Shown one piece after another: positions 34,859 to 43,367 of a stretch of DNA of 64,000 nucleotides. The notes beneath the pieces are model-generated. The model made no database searches, was not told the DNA's origin, and saw only the letters and a program-made list of their open reading frames with translations. A program made the position numbers and the translations under genes. This stretch comes from Piscinibacter sp. (GTDB taxonomy: Bacteria; Pseudomonadota; Gammaproteobacteria; Burkholderiales; Burkholderiaceae_C): positions 1-64,000 of the forward strand of contig JAGOAS010000019.1 in NCBI GenBank assembly GCA_017983795.1, read 5' to 3'. How positions within the stretch are numbered: position 1 is the stretch's first letter; the number at the start of each line of letters is the position of its first letter.

Positions 34859-36328
34859 ATGACACTCGATGCACAACTGCTGATCGATGGCGCCTGGTGC
34901 GCCGCGCAGGGCGGGGCGACCGCGGCGTCGCTCAATCCCGCCAACGCGCAGACCATCGGCCGCTACGCCGCGGCCGGCCTGGCCGATGCGCATGGCGCGA
35001 TCGCCGCAGCCCGCCGAGCCTTCGAACGACCCGACTGGGCCCAGGCGCCGCGGCTGCGCCAGCAGGTCATGCTCCATTGGGCAGACGCGCTGGAGCGCAA
35101 GAGCGATGAACTGGCGCGACTTCTGACGCTCGAGAACGGCAAGGTGCTCGCGCAGTCACGCGGGGAGATGGCCGGCGCGATCTCGGAGATCCGCTACTAC
35201 GCCGGTCTTGCGCGCACCTACCCGGGCCACGTGTTCGAGGTCGAGCCGGGCACCTTCTCCACCTTGATCAAGGAGCCGGCCGGGGTGGCCGGCCTGATCA
35301 TCCCCTGGAACGCCCCGGTGGTGCTGCTGATCCGGGCCCTGACGCCGGCGCTGGCGGCCGGCTGCACGGTGGTGATCAAGCCGGCGCCTCAGTCCGCACT
35401 GATCACCGCGGCGGTGATCGCCGAACTGCACGCCGTACTCGCCGCGCTGGGCGACAGGGTTCGAGGCGTCGTCAACCTGGTGAGCGAGAGCGGCCACGAA
35501 GTCGCCCAGGCGCTTGTCACCTCCCCCGAGGTGGACGTGATCAGCTTCACCGGCAGCAATGCCACCGGGGCTCGCATCATGGCGGCGGCCGCGCCGACGA
35601 TGAAGAAGCTGTCGCTGGAACTCGGTGGCAAGGCGGCCTGCCTGGTGTTCGATGACGTCGACGTGGAGCGCGTGGCGGGCCAGTTGGCCGCCGCCGCAAC
35701 CATCATCTCCGGCCAGCAGTGCACCGCGGCGCGGCGCGTGCTGGTGCACGCTTCGAAGTTCGAAGCGATGAAGGCGGCGCTGTCGCGCGCGCTGTCTTCA
35801 CTGGTGGTGGCGCCGGGGGACTCGCCGGGCGCCCAGGTCGGCCCGCTCATCGATGCTGCCTCGCGCGAGCGAGTCGCGGCGCAGATCGAGCGCACGCTGG
35901 CCGAAGCCGACGAGGTGGTCCTGCGAGGCGGCCGGCCCGGGGGTGCGCTCGCGGCGGGCTGCTTCCTGTCTCCCACGCTGGTGGCACACCGCGATACCGG
36001 TGCCTTCTTCATGCAGGAGGAGATCTTCGGCCCGCTGGTCGTCATCGAGCGATTCGAGGACGAGGCCGAGGCCGTCGCGCGCGCCAACCACAGCGAGTAC
36101 GGCCTGGCGGCCAGCGTGTGGACGCACGACGGTGCGCGGGCGATGCGCGTCGCGCGGGCGCTGCGCAACGGCACCGTGTGGATCAACGACCACAACAAGC
36201 TCTTCGCCGAGGCCGAGACCGGTGGCTACCGGCGCAGCGGCCTGGGCCGACTGCACGGAGTCGATGCACTCGTCGACTTCACCGAGATCAAACACATCTA
36301 TCAGAACGTGGGCGTCGTTGGCGCCTGA
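34859..36328 (+). CDS. aldehyde dehydrogenase (NAD(P)-dependent)
   Basis: The 489-aa protein is of normal family length. Motifs are IIPWNAPVVLLIRALTPALA, FTGSNATGARIM, the general base Glu254 in SLELGGKAACLVF, the catalytic Cys288 in ISGQQCTAARRVLVH and QEEIFGPLVVIERFEDEAEA. It oxidises an aldehyde to the acid in the cytosol. In this operon furfural, hydroxymethylfurfural or a formylfuroate are likely substrates, giving acids that feed HmfF and HmfD. The exact substrate is not shown by sequence. Confidence 0.92.
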   Translation: MTLDAQLLIDGAWCAAQGGATAASLNPANAQTIGRYAAAGLADAHGAIAAARRAFERPDWAQAPRLRQQVMLHWADALERKSDELARLLTLENGKVLAQSRGEMAGAISEIRYYAGLARTYPGHVFEVEPGTFSTLIKEPAGVAGLIIPWNAPVVLLIRALTPALAAGCTVVIKPAPQSALITAAVIAELHAVLAALGDRVRGVVNLVSESGHEVAQALVTSPEVDVISFTGSNATGARIMAAAAPTMKKLSLELGGKAACLVFDDVDVERVAGQLAAAATIISGQQCTAARRVLVHASKFEAMKAALSRALSSLVVAPGDSPGAQVGPLIDAASRERVAAQIERTLAEADEVVLRGGRPGGALAAGCFLSPTLVAHRDTGAFFMQEEIFGPLVVIERFEDEAEAVARANHSEYGLAASVWTHDGARAMRVARALRNGTVWINDHNKLFAEAETGGYRRSGLGRLHGVDALVDFTEIKHIYQNVGVVGA

Positions 36329-36350
36329 CCCCTGCACCCGAGGAACTGCC

Positions 36351-37163
36351 ATGAAACTTCACGAACTTGCCCATCCCGCGGCTGTGCTGCCCGCCGAGCT
36401 TGACGGCTTCCGCATCGAGCTCAGGCCCGAGCAAGAACGAGCCGACATCGTGCTCGACCGGCCGCCATTCAACGTGGTGAGCATGCTTGCGCGCGATCAG
36501 CTTCGCATCGCGTTCGAGGCGTTGGATGCCGACGAGCGCATCCGCGTCATCGTGCTGCGCGGCGCCGGCGAACACTTCTCCAGCGGTGGCGACATCAAGG
36601 GCTTTCTCGCGGCGACGCCCGAGCACGTCAGCAAGCTGGCCTGGAACGTCGCGGCTCCGGCGCGCTGCAGCAAGCCGGTGATCGCGGCAGGGCGCGGCTA
36701 TTGTTTCGGCGTCGGCTTCGAGCTGTCGCTGGCCTGCGACTTCCGGCTGGCCACGGAGACGACGCTCTATGCGCTGCCCGAGCAGAAGCTCGGCCAGATC
36801 CCCGGATCCGGAGGATCTGCGCGCCTGCAGAAGATGGTGGGCATCACGCGCACCAAGGACATCGTCATGCGCTCGCGCCGCATTACCGGCCGCCAGGCCT
36901 TCGAGTGGGGCGTGGCCACCGACTGCCTGCCGGACGGCGAGCTCGAGAAGGCCACCGATGCGCTGGTCGATGAACTGCGCGCGTTCTCGCCGATCGCGCA
37001 GCGTACCGCGAAGAAGCTGCTCAACGACACCGAAGACTCCCCGCTGTCGATCGCGATCGAACTGGAGGGGCACTGCTACTCGCGCCTGCGCAGTTCGGAG
37101 GACTTCCGTGAAGGGGTCGAGGCGTTCCACAGCAAGCGCAAGCCGAACTTCGTCGGCCGCTGA
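36351..37163 (+). CDS. hmfE: 2-oxoglutaroyl-CoA hydrolase (HmfE-like crotonase-fold enzyme)
   Basis: This 270-aa enoyl-CoA hydratase/isomerase-superfamily protein has AGGA before the ATG. It has ADIVLDRPPFNVVSMLARDQ, the oxyanion-hole motif GEHFSSGGDIKGF, and RGYCFGVGFELSLACDFRLA, with PEQKLGQIPGSGGSARLQKM as the second helix region. Its wording closely follows what I recall of HmfE, which releases free 2-oxoglutarate from the ring-opened CoA ester at the end of 2-furoate degradation. It is placed after the ALDH and before the Bug receptor. A generic hydratase activity is the alternative. Confidence 0.82.
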   Translation: MKLHELAHPAAVLPAELDGFRIELRPEQERADIVLDRPPFNVVSMLARDQLRIAFEALDADERIRVIVLRGAGEHFSSGGDIKGFLAATPEHVSKLAWNVAAPARCSKPVIAAGRGYCFGVGFELSLACDFRLATETTLYALPEQKLGQIPGSGGSARLQKMVGITRTKDIVMRSRRITGRQAFEWGVATDCLPDGELEKATDALVDELRAFSPIAQRTAKKLLNDTEDSPLSIAIELEGHCYSRLRSSEDFREGVEAFHSKRKPNFVGR

Positions 37164-37195
37164 TCAGATCGATCCACCCCACGCAAGGAGGCCAC

Positions 37196-38185
37196 ATGGC
37201 CACTGAAGTCTCCAGGCCGCGCCGCGCGCTGTCGCTGGCCGCCGGCGCCGTCGCGCTGGCGGGCCCATGGATCACCACGGCGCGCGCCGCCGACTATCCC
37301 GGTGGGCCGCTTCGCATCGTCGTGCCCTACCCGGCGGGCGGGTTCAACGACACGCTCGGGCGCCTGGTCGCCAAGCAGCTGTCCGCGGCGTGGAAGGTGA
37401 GCGCCGTGGTGGACAACAAGCCGGGTGCCGGAACGGTGATCGGCACGCAGGCCGTGGCCACGGCCCCGGCCGATGGCCAGACGCTGCTCGTCATCCAGTT
37501 CCCGTTCGCCACGAACCCCTGGCTCTACAAGCTGCCCTACGACAGCGAGCGCGCGTTCGCCCCCGTGATCCTGGCCGGGCGCTCGCCGATGGTGCTGGTC
37601 ACCCATGCGGGCAGCCCCTATCGCAGCGCCGCCGATGTGATGGCCGCGGCGCGCGCCAATCCGGGCAACATCAACTACGGCACCTCGGGTGCCGGCTCGT
37701 CCAATCACCTGGCCATGGTGCTGTTCGAGAGCCAGGCCGGCGTGCGCATGAACCCCGTGCCCTACAAGGGCAGCGCCCCGCTGATGACCGATCTGGCGGG
37801 AGGGCACGTGGGCCTGGCCGTCGATCTGCTGCCGCAAGTGCTGCCCTTCATCCAGTCCGGCAAGGCGCGCGCCCTGGCGATTGCCAGCCAGCGACGATCC
37901 CCGCTGCTGCCGGATGTCCCCACTGCGGCCGAGATCGGCCTGCCGGGCTACGAGGTGTCGTCCTGGCATGGCCTGGTCGCTCCGGCAGGCACGCCGCAGC
38001 CGGCGCTCGACAAGCTCAATCGCGAGATCAACCGGATCCTCACCGAGGACGAGGTTCAGCGAGCGTTCGCTGCACAGGGCGTCACCCCCGACGGTGGCTC
38101 GCCCGCAGTGTTGCGCGACTTCATCGCCAGCCAGATGGCGTTGTGGAAGCGCGTCATTCAGCAGCACGGCATCAAGGCCGAGTGA
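37196..38185 (+). CDS. Bug/TTT family periplasmic solute receptor
   Basis: The 329-aa protein has AAGGAG before ATG and an exported N-terminus with a twin-arginine-like stretch (SRPRRALSLAAGAVALAG). Mature motifs DYPGGPLRIVVPYPAGGFND, VVDNKPGAGTVIGTQAVA, NYGTSGAGSSNHLAMV and GYEVSSWHGLVAPAGTPQ are those of tripartite tricarboxylate (Bug) receptors, greatly expanded in Burkholderiales and used to bind carboxylates such as terephthalate. No TctA/TctB membrane partners are nearby, so it must work with a distant permease or as a sensor. Confidence 0.92.
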   Translation: MATEVSRPRRALSLAAGAVALAGPWITTARAADYPGGPLRIVVPYPAGGFNDTLGRLVAKQLSAAWKVSAVVDNKPGAGTVIGTQAVATAPADGQTLLVIQFPFATNPWLYKLPYDSERAFAPVILAGRSPMVLVTHAGSPYRSAADVMAAARANPGNINYGTSGAGSSNHLAMVLFESQAGVRMNPVPYKGSAPLMTDLAGGHVGLAVDLLPQVLPFIQSGKARALAIASQRRSPLLPDVPTAAEIGLPGYEVSSWHGLVAPAGTPQPALDKLNREINRILTEDEVQRAFAAQGVTPDGGSPAVLRDFIASQMALWKRVIQQHGIKAE

Positions 38186-38213
38186 ACCCGGGCACAACCC
38201 AAGGAGACAAACC

Positions 38214-39389
38214 ATGATTCGATACCACGTCAACACGATCGTCGCCGCGCTCGCGCTTGCCGCGCCGCTGGTCGCATCCGCCCAACCCGGCCCGATCCGC
38301 GTCGGCGTCGTCACCCCGCTGTCGGGCACGTACGCCGGCATCGGCCAGCAGGTGAAGTGGGGCCTGGACCTCGCGGCCGCACAGATCAATGCAGCCGGCG
38401 GCGTGATGGGCCGCAAGCTGGAGCTGGTCTACGAGGACGAGGAGGCCAACCCGGCCGTGGCGACTCAGAAGGCCGAGAAGCTGTTCCAGGTCGGCAAGGT
38501 CGACTTCCTCACCGGCACGGTCAACTCTGGCTCGACCCTGGCCGTGGGGCAGGTGGCCGAGCGCAACAACCGCTTGATCGCGACCACGGTGTCCTTCGCC
38601 GACTCGATCACGGCCGACAAGTGCAGTCCCAACGTGTTCCGCGTCAACGCGCGTGCCGGCATGCAGAGTGCCGCGCTGGCCGACTGGATGGCCTCGACGC
38701 ACAAGAATGCCAGTGTCTTCTACCTCGGGCCCGACTACGAGATGGGCCGCAGCACGGTGGCGGCATTCAAGGCGGCCGCCGAGGGCAAGGGCGCCAAGAC
38801 CGTCGGCGAGGTGTTTGCGCCGCTGGACAACAAGGACTACTCGCCGTACTTCGGCCAGATTCGCGGCGCACGCCCGACCGTGATCTACACGTCGGTGGCG
38901 GGCAACGACACGGTGCGCCTGTTCACGCAGATGGCCGAGTTCGGCGTCAACCGCAACGTGCAGGTCGTCGGCGCGTCGGGCACGGTGACCTCGCAGAACC
39001 TCGGCGCCATCGGCAAGGCGGCGGATGGGTTCGTCACCGGTGTCGGCTACGCGTCCAGCATCGACTCAGAGGCCAACCGCAAGTTCGTCGCCGAGTTCGA
39101 GGCGGCGAACAAGGCCAAGCCCGATCTGTACGGCGCCGACTCCTATGGCGTTCTGTTCCTCTACAAGGCGGCGGTGGAGAAGGCCAAGAGCACCGACACC
39201 GACAAGGTGCGCGACGCGATGCGCGGCCTGCAGTGGGCCACGCCGCAGGGCACGAAGACCATGCGCGCGGGCGACCACCAGGCGATGCAGGACATGTACG
39301 CCGTGAGGGCGGAGGGCGGCCAGTTCCGCATCGTCGGCAAGGTGGCTGCCGAGGCGGCGATCGGCGCCGACGCCTGCACCCGATTCTGA
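38214..39389 (+). CDS. ABC transporter periplasmic substrate-binding protein, set 2
   Basis: The 391-aa protein has AAGGAG before ATG and a signal peptide (MIRYHVNTIVAALALAAPLV, cut near ASA-QP). Type I periplasmic fold motifs are IRVGVVTPLSGTYAGIGQQV, AAAQINAAGGVMGRKLELVY and DFLTGTVNSGSTLAVGQVAE. It belongs to the Leu/Ile/Val-binding group that commonly binds aromatic carboxylates. It is clearly different from the set 1 receptor, so the operon encodes two ligand-binding proteins of the same class. Confidence 0.92.
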   Translation: MIRYHVNTIVAALALAAPLVASAQPGPIRVGVVTPLSGTYAGIGQQVKWGLDLAAAQINAAGGVMGRKLELVYEDEEANPAVATQKAEKLFQVGKVDFLTGTVNSGSTLAVGQVAERNNRLIATTVSFADSITADKCSPNVFRVNARAGMQSAALADWMASTHKNASVFYLGPDYEMGRSTVAAFKAAAEGKGAKTVGEVFAPLDNKDYSPYFGQIRGARPTVIYTSVAGNDTVRLFTQMAEFGVNRNVQVVGASGTVTSQNLGAIGKAADGFVTGVGYASSIDSEANRKFVAEFEAANKAKPDLYGADSYGVLFLYKAAVEKAKSTDTDKVRDAMRGLQWATPQGTKTMRAGDHQAMQDMYAVRAEGGQFRIVGKVAAEAAIGADACTRF

Positions 39390-39399
39390 GAACGCCGCC

Positions 39400-40284
39400 A
39401 TGCTGGACTGGCTGCAGTTCGTGCTGGCGCCGCAGGTCGTCAACGGCCTGTCGATCGGCGTGGCGGTGGTGTTGATGGCGCTCGGGCTGACGATCATCTT
39501 CGGCCTGCTCGACGTCATCAACATGGCGCATGGCGAGTTCTACGCGATCGGCGCCTACGCGGCGCTGGGGCTGATCGGCGCGGGCCTGCCGTTCTGGTGG
39601 GCGCTGGCGCTGACGCCGCTGCTGATGGCGCTGGTGGGCTACGCGACGGAGCGCGCGCTGATCCAGCGCGTCTTCCACAGCAAGGACCGCCACACGCTGA
39701 CGCTGCTGCTGACCTTCGGCATCGCCATCATCCTCGAGGACATCTTGAAGATCGTCTTCGGCGCGAATCCGCTGCGCATCGAGCAGCCGATCACCGGCGC
39801 CACCGAGATGTTCGGGCTGTTCTTCCCCAACTACCGCCTGTTCCTGATGGCGGTGGGCGCGGTGGTGATCGCGGCGGTCTGGCTGCTCGTATTCCGCACC
39901 CGGCTCGGCGCGATGGTGCGCGCCGCCGCCTTCGACCGCCACATGGCCGCTTCCCTGGGCGTGCCGGTCAGCGTGGTCTACGCCGGCACCTTCGCCTTCG
40001 GGGTGGCGCTGGCCGGCCTGTCGGGCGTGCTGCTCGCGCCGATCTACTCGGTGTTCCCGACCATGGGGCGCGACTTCGTGCTGATCGCGTTCAGCGTGGT
40101 GATCATCGGCGGCATGGGCTCGATCAAGGGCGCGGTGATCGCCGGGCTGCTGCTGACCCAGGTGCAGTCGATCTCGAGCCTGGTCATCTCCCCGGTGTGG
40201 AGCGATCCGCTGTTGTTCGGAATCATGGTGCTGGTGCTGATGTGGCGCCCGCACGGTCTGTTCGGGAGGCTCGGCCATGGCTGA
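39400..40284 (+). CDS. ABC transporter permease, LivH type, set 2
   Basis: The 294-aa membrane protein has the LivH motif LGLTIIFGLLDVINMAHGEF near residues 27-46, loop GAMVRAAAFDRHMAASLGVP for ATPase contact, and VIIGGMGSIKGAVIAGLLLT. About eight hydrophobic helices are visible. It overlaps the LivM gene by 8 nt. Confidence 0.94.
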   Translation: MLDWLQFVLAPQVVNGLSIGVAVVLMALGLTIIFGLLDVINMAHGEFYAIGAYAALGLIGAGLPFWWALALTPLLMALVGYATERALIQRVFHSKDRHTLTLLLTFGIAIILEDILKIVFGANPLRIEQPITGATEMFGLFFPNYRLFLMAVGAVVIAAVWLLVFRTRLGAMVRAAAFDRHMAASLGVPVSVVYAGTFAFGVALAGLSGVLLAPIYSVFPTMGRDFVLIAFSVVIIGGMGSIKGAVIAGLLLTQVQSISSLVISPVWSDPLLFGIMVLVLMWRPHGLFGRLGHG

Positions 40285-41290
40285 GGTACTGACCATGGTG
40301 CGGGCGAGCGCCCCGTCTGCCGGCGCGCGGCGGTCCGCGGTGCGCTGGTTGAGCTGCGGGTTCTTCGCGATCGGCCTGCTGTTCGCGGCCGTGGCGGCCG
40401 CACGCGGCGACGTGTTCTTCTTCCGCCTGGCCACCGAGGCGCTGATCTTCGGCGGGCTCGCGCTCAGCGTGGACCTGCTGCTCGGGCGCACCGGCCTGCT
40501 GCCGCTCGGGCAGGCGCTGTTCTTCGGCTTCGGCGCCTATGTCTCGGCGCTGACGCTCAAGCACCTGGCGCCTTCCCTGCCGCTGGCGCTGGCGATGGTG
40601 CTGATCAGCGGCACGCTGGTCGGCCTGGTCGGCGGGCTGATCGCGATCCGCGCCAAGGGCGTGTACTTCGCGCTGATCAGCTTCGGCCTGGCGCAGGTGG
40701 TCAGCAAGATCGTCTTCAACACCCGCGAACTGGGTGCGTCCGACGGGCTGATCGGCGTGCCCGCGCCCGTCATCCATCTCGGCGTGGCGAGCCTCGATAC
40801 GGCTCACGCTCCGAGCTTCTTCCTGCTCGTGCTGGCCGGCATGGCCGCGGTTCTGGCCCTGCTGATGCGTCTGATGGACACGCCGTTCGGGCGCCAGCTC
40901 GACGCGATCCGCACCAACGAGCAGCGCCTGGCCTTCCTCGGCTTCGACCCCTGGCGCTACAAGCTGGCCGCCTTCGTGCTCGCTGCCGACATCGCCGCGC
41001 TCAGCGGCGCGCTCTACCCGATGCTGCGCGGCTTCGTCTCGCCCGAGCTGATGTTCTTCCAGGTCTCCGGCAACGCGGTGATCAACGTGATCGTCGGCGG
41101 TACCGGCAGCTTCATCGGCGCGCTGTACGGCTCGGCGCTGCTGACGGCGCTGAAGTCGGTGGTCGGGTCCTTCACGGCCCACCATGCCATCGCGATCGGC
41201 GCACTGTTCGTCGTGTCGGTGATCTTCTTCCCCAAGGGGCTGATCGGCTACCTCGCGCCGGCCCTGGAGCGCCGTTGGAGCCGCCGATGA
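40277..41290 (+). CDS. ABC transporter permease, LivM type, set 2
   Basis: The 337-aa membrane protein has a hydrophilic N-terminus, then LivM features: LLGRTGLLPLGQALFFGFGA, IAIRAKGVYFALISFGLAQV, the loop DAIRTNEQRLAFLGFDPWRY and NVIVGGTGSFIGALYGSALL. Unlike set 1 it is a stand-alone permease. The start could be ATG 40277 or the later Met in MVRASAPSAG. It overlaps the LivG gene by 4 nt. Confidence 0.93.
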   Translation: MAEVLTMVRASAPSAGARRSAVRWLSCGFFAIGLLFAAVAAARGDVFFFRLATEALIFGGLALSVDLLLGRTGLLPLGQALFFGFGAYVSALTLKHLAPSLPLALAMVLISGTLVGLVGGLIAIRAKGVYFALISFGLAQVVSKIVFNTRELGASDGLIGVPAPVIHLGVASLDTAHAPSFFLLVLAGMAAVLALLMRLMDTPFGRQLDAIRTNEQRLAFLGFDPWRYKLAAFVLAADIAALSGALYPMLRGFVSPELMFFQVSGNAVINVIVGGTGSFIGALYGSALLTALKSVVGSFTAHHAIAIGALFVVSVIFFPKGLIGYLAPALERRWSRR

Positions 41291-42042
41291 ACGATGCCAT
41301 CCTGCAAGTGCGCGACCTGACGGTGCGCTTCGGCTCGCTGGTCGCGGTCGATGGCGTCGGCTTCGATGCGCAGCGCGGCCACATCACCGCCGTGATCGGG
41401 CCCAACGGCGCCGGCAAGAGCAGCCTGTTCAACCTGATCAGCGGCGCCATCCGGCCCAGCGCCGGCCGCGTGCTGCTCGAGGGTCGCGACCTGACCGGCG
41501 CGAGCCCCGAGCGCATGCTGGCCGCCGGGCTGTCGCGCTCGTTCCAGATCACCAACCTGTTCTTCGAGCTGCCGGTGCGCGAGAACCTGCGCCTGGCGGC
41601 GCAGTTCGTCGAGGGCGGCCGCGGTCTGCTGCGCCACGTCTCGGCCAGCCGGGTGGCGCAGCAGCGAGTCGACGAGCTGATCGAGCGCTTCTCGCTGCAG
41701 GGCCGCGCCGACGAACTCGCGGGCTTCCTGTCGCACGGCGAGCAGCGCCGGCTGGAGATCGCCGTGGCGCTGGCGGCGCGGCCGCGCCTGCTGTTGCTCG
41801 ACGAGCCGACGCAGGGCATGAGCCATGCCGACACGCAGGACACGGCCGAGCTGATCAGCGGGCTGGCCGACGAGGGACTGTCGATCCTTCTGGTGGAACA
41901 CGACGTCGACCTGGTGATGAACCTGTCGGACCACGTGGTCGTGATGCACCAGGGCGCCAAGCTCGCCGAAGGGCGGCCGCAGGCGGTGCGCGCCGACGCG
42001 GCCGTGCAGGCAGCGTATTTCGGGGAGGCGGCCCATGCTTGA
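41287..42042 (+). CDS. ABC transporter ATPase, LivG type, set 2
   Basis: The 251-aa ATPase has Walker A AVIGPNGAGKSSLFNLISG, the Q-loop region LSRSFQITNLFFELPVRENL, signature FLSHGEQRRLEIAVALAA and Walker B RLLLLDEPTQGMSHADT with switch His in LLVEHDVDLVM. It drives the LivH/LivM pair of set 2 together with the following LivF. ATG overlaps the LivM stop (ATGA). Confidence 0.94.
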   Translation: MNDAILQVRDLTVRFGSLVAVDGVGFDAQRGHITAVIGPNGAGKSSLFNLISGAIRPSAGRVLLEGRDLTGASPERMLAAGLSRSFQITNLFFELPVRENLRLAAQFVEGGRGLLRHVSASRVAQQRVDELIERFSLQGRADELAGFLSHGEQRRLEIAVALAARPRLLLLDEPTQGMSHADTQDTAELISGLADEGLSILLVEHDVDLVMNLSDHVVVMHQGAKLAEGRPQAVRADAAVQAAYFGEAAHA

Positions 42043-42742
42043 GCTGAGCGACGTTCACACCCATTACGGGCTGAGCCATGTGCTGCAGGGCGTGAGCCTG
42101 CGCGTGGGGGCCGGCGAGGTGGTCGGCCTGTTCGGCCGCAACGGCGTGGGCAAGAGCACGGTGATGAAGACCATCGCCGGCTGGGTGGCGCCGAGCCGTG
42201 GCTCGGTGCGGCTGAACGGGCAGGAGATCGGCGGTTCGGCGCCGGAGCGCATCTGCCGGCGTGGCGTCGGCTTCGTGCCCGAGGACCGGCGCATCTTCCC
42301 CGGCCTGACGGTGCAGGAGAACCTGGTCCTCGGCTTCATGCAGAGTCCCGGCCGCAGCCGCGCCGAGGATCGGCGCCGCCTGGACGCCATATACACGCGC
42401 TTTCCGCGCCTGGCGGAACGGCGCGGCCAGATGGCCACGACGCTCTCCGGCGGCGAGCAGCAGATGCTGGCGATGGCGCGCGTGCTCGTCGGTGAGCCCC
42501 GGCTGCTGCTGATCGACGAGCCCACCGAGGGCCTGGCGCCGAAGATCGTCGACGAGATCTTCGCGCTGATGGAAGGCCTGCGCCGCGATGGCATCCCGAT
42601 CCTGCTGGTGGAGCAGAACATGCATCGCGCCATCGGCCTCGTGCAGCGCTTCTACGTGCTGGAGCGGGGCGCCGTCGTGCTCGAGGGCGACGGCGGCAAC
42701 CGCTCGCACCGCGAGGCACTGGTTCGGCAATTGGCGGTCTGA
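42035..42742 (+). CDS. ABC transporter ATPase, LivF type, set 2
   Basis: The 235-aa ATPase has Walker A GLFGRNGVGKSTVMKTIAG, VGFVPEDRRIFPGLTVQENL, signature TLSGGEQQMLAMARVLVG and Walker B RLLLIDEPTEGLAPKIVDE. It overlaps the LivG gene by 8 nt and completes the second importer. Confidence 0.94.
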   Translation: MLELSDVHTHYGLSHVLQGVSLRVGAGEVVGLFGRNGVGKSTVMKTIAGWVAPSRGSVRLNGQEIGGSAPERICRRGVGFVPEDRRIFPGLTVQENLVLGFMQSPGRSRAEDRRRLDAIYTRFPRLAERRGQMATTLSGGEQQMLAMARVLVGEPRLLLIDEPTEGLAPKIVDEIFALMEGLRRDGIPILLVEQNMHRAIGLVQRFYVLERGAVVLEGDGGNRSHREALVRQLAV

Positions 42743-42743
42743 C

Positions 42744-43151
42744 ATGGTGGCCGACGACCGGCGCATCGCCTGGCTGCTGGCGGCCGAGACGCTCGAGCGC
42801 GGCCGCGTCGAGGCGAGGGCCAGCTTGTCAGCCGTCGCGAAGGCAGGCTTCCGCACGGTGGCGATGAGCGCGTCGACATCGGCCGACGCCATCGGGCGGG
42901 ATCTCGAGGAGGAAGCGAAGCGCATGGGCCTGCAGTGCATCCTCCTCGAGGATTCGGAGTACTACCGGCTCAGCGCCGCGCTGGGCGAAGCGCAGCGCCG
43001 GGCGCAGGCAAGTGCACTCTCGCGTGACGGGTTCGACGGGTTCATCCTGTGCGCGAGCAGCGACAGCCGCATTCGGGCCGAGTCCCTGCTGGCAGCGGCC
43101 CGTGCGCTGCTGCGTGATCTGGACCAGCGCGATTGGGAGTCGTACCACTAG
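42744..43151 (+). CDS. hypothetical protein at the end of the furan operon
   Basis: This 135-aa protein starts at ATG 42744, 1 nt after the LivF stop, so it is translationally linked. It is helical, without membrane segments: ERGRVEARASLSAVAKAGFR, then LQCILLEDSEYYRLSAALGE and a C-terminal helix ending DQRDWESYH. I recognise no domain or active site. Its fixed place at the tail of the operon suggests a link to furan acid metabolism or its regulation, but nothing in the sequence shows what. Confidence 0.65.
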   Translation: MVADDRRIAWLLAAETLERGRVEARASLSAVAKAGFRTVAMSASTSADAIGRDLEEEAKRMGLQCILLEDSEYYRLSAALGEAQRRAQASALSRDGFDGFILCASSDSRIRAESLLAAARALLRDLDQRDWESYH

Positions 43152-43209
43152 GGCACTGCGCTCCCAAGTCCAACGGCAACACAGGACCTCTCGCGCCGCC
43201 CAGGTCTCA

Positions 43210-43280
43210 CACCATGCCGCGCCCTTGCCTGCAAAGGTCTTGCGGTGACCCGTGGACAACGTGACTGCACAGGCCAGTGC
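43210..43280 (+). pseudogene. ccdB 3'-part relic
   Basis: These 71 nt align without gaps to 15312-15382 of the intact ccdB gene, with 7 differences. The read-through is HHAAPLPAKVLR then a TGA, then PVDNVTAQASA, so the frame is broken and only about 23 of 104 codons remain. It has the same orientation as the intact gene 27.9 kb upstream, making direct repeats that bracket the furan operon. Confidence 0.8.
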
Positions 43281-43367
43281 AAAACGACCCGCCGGGCCCG
43301 CCCTTGACCGGCTCGCCCGAAGCGCCCAAAGTCGCCGGCACGCCTACGTGTCGCCCGCGACTCACCG

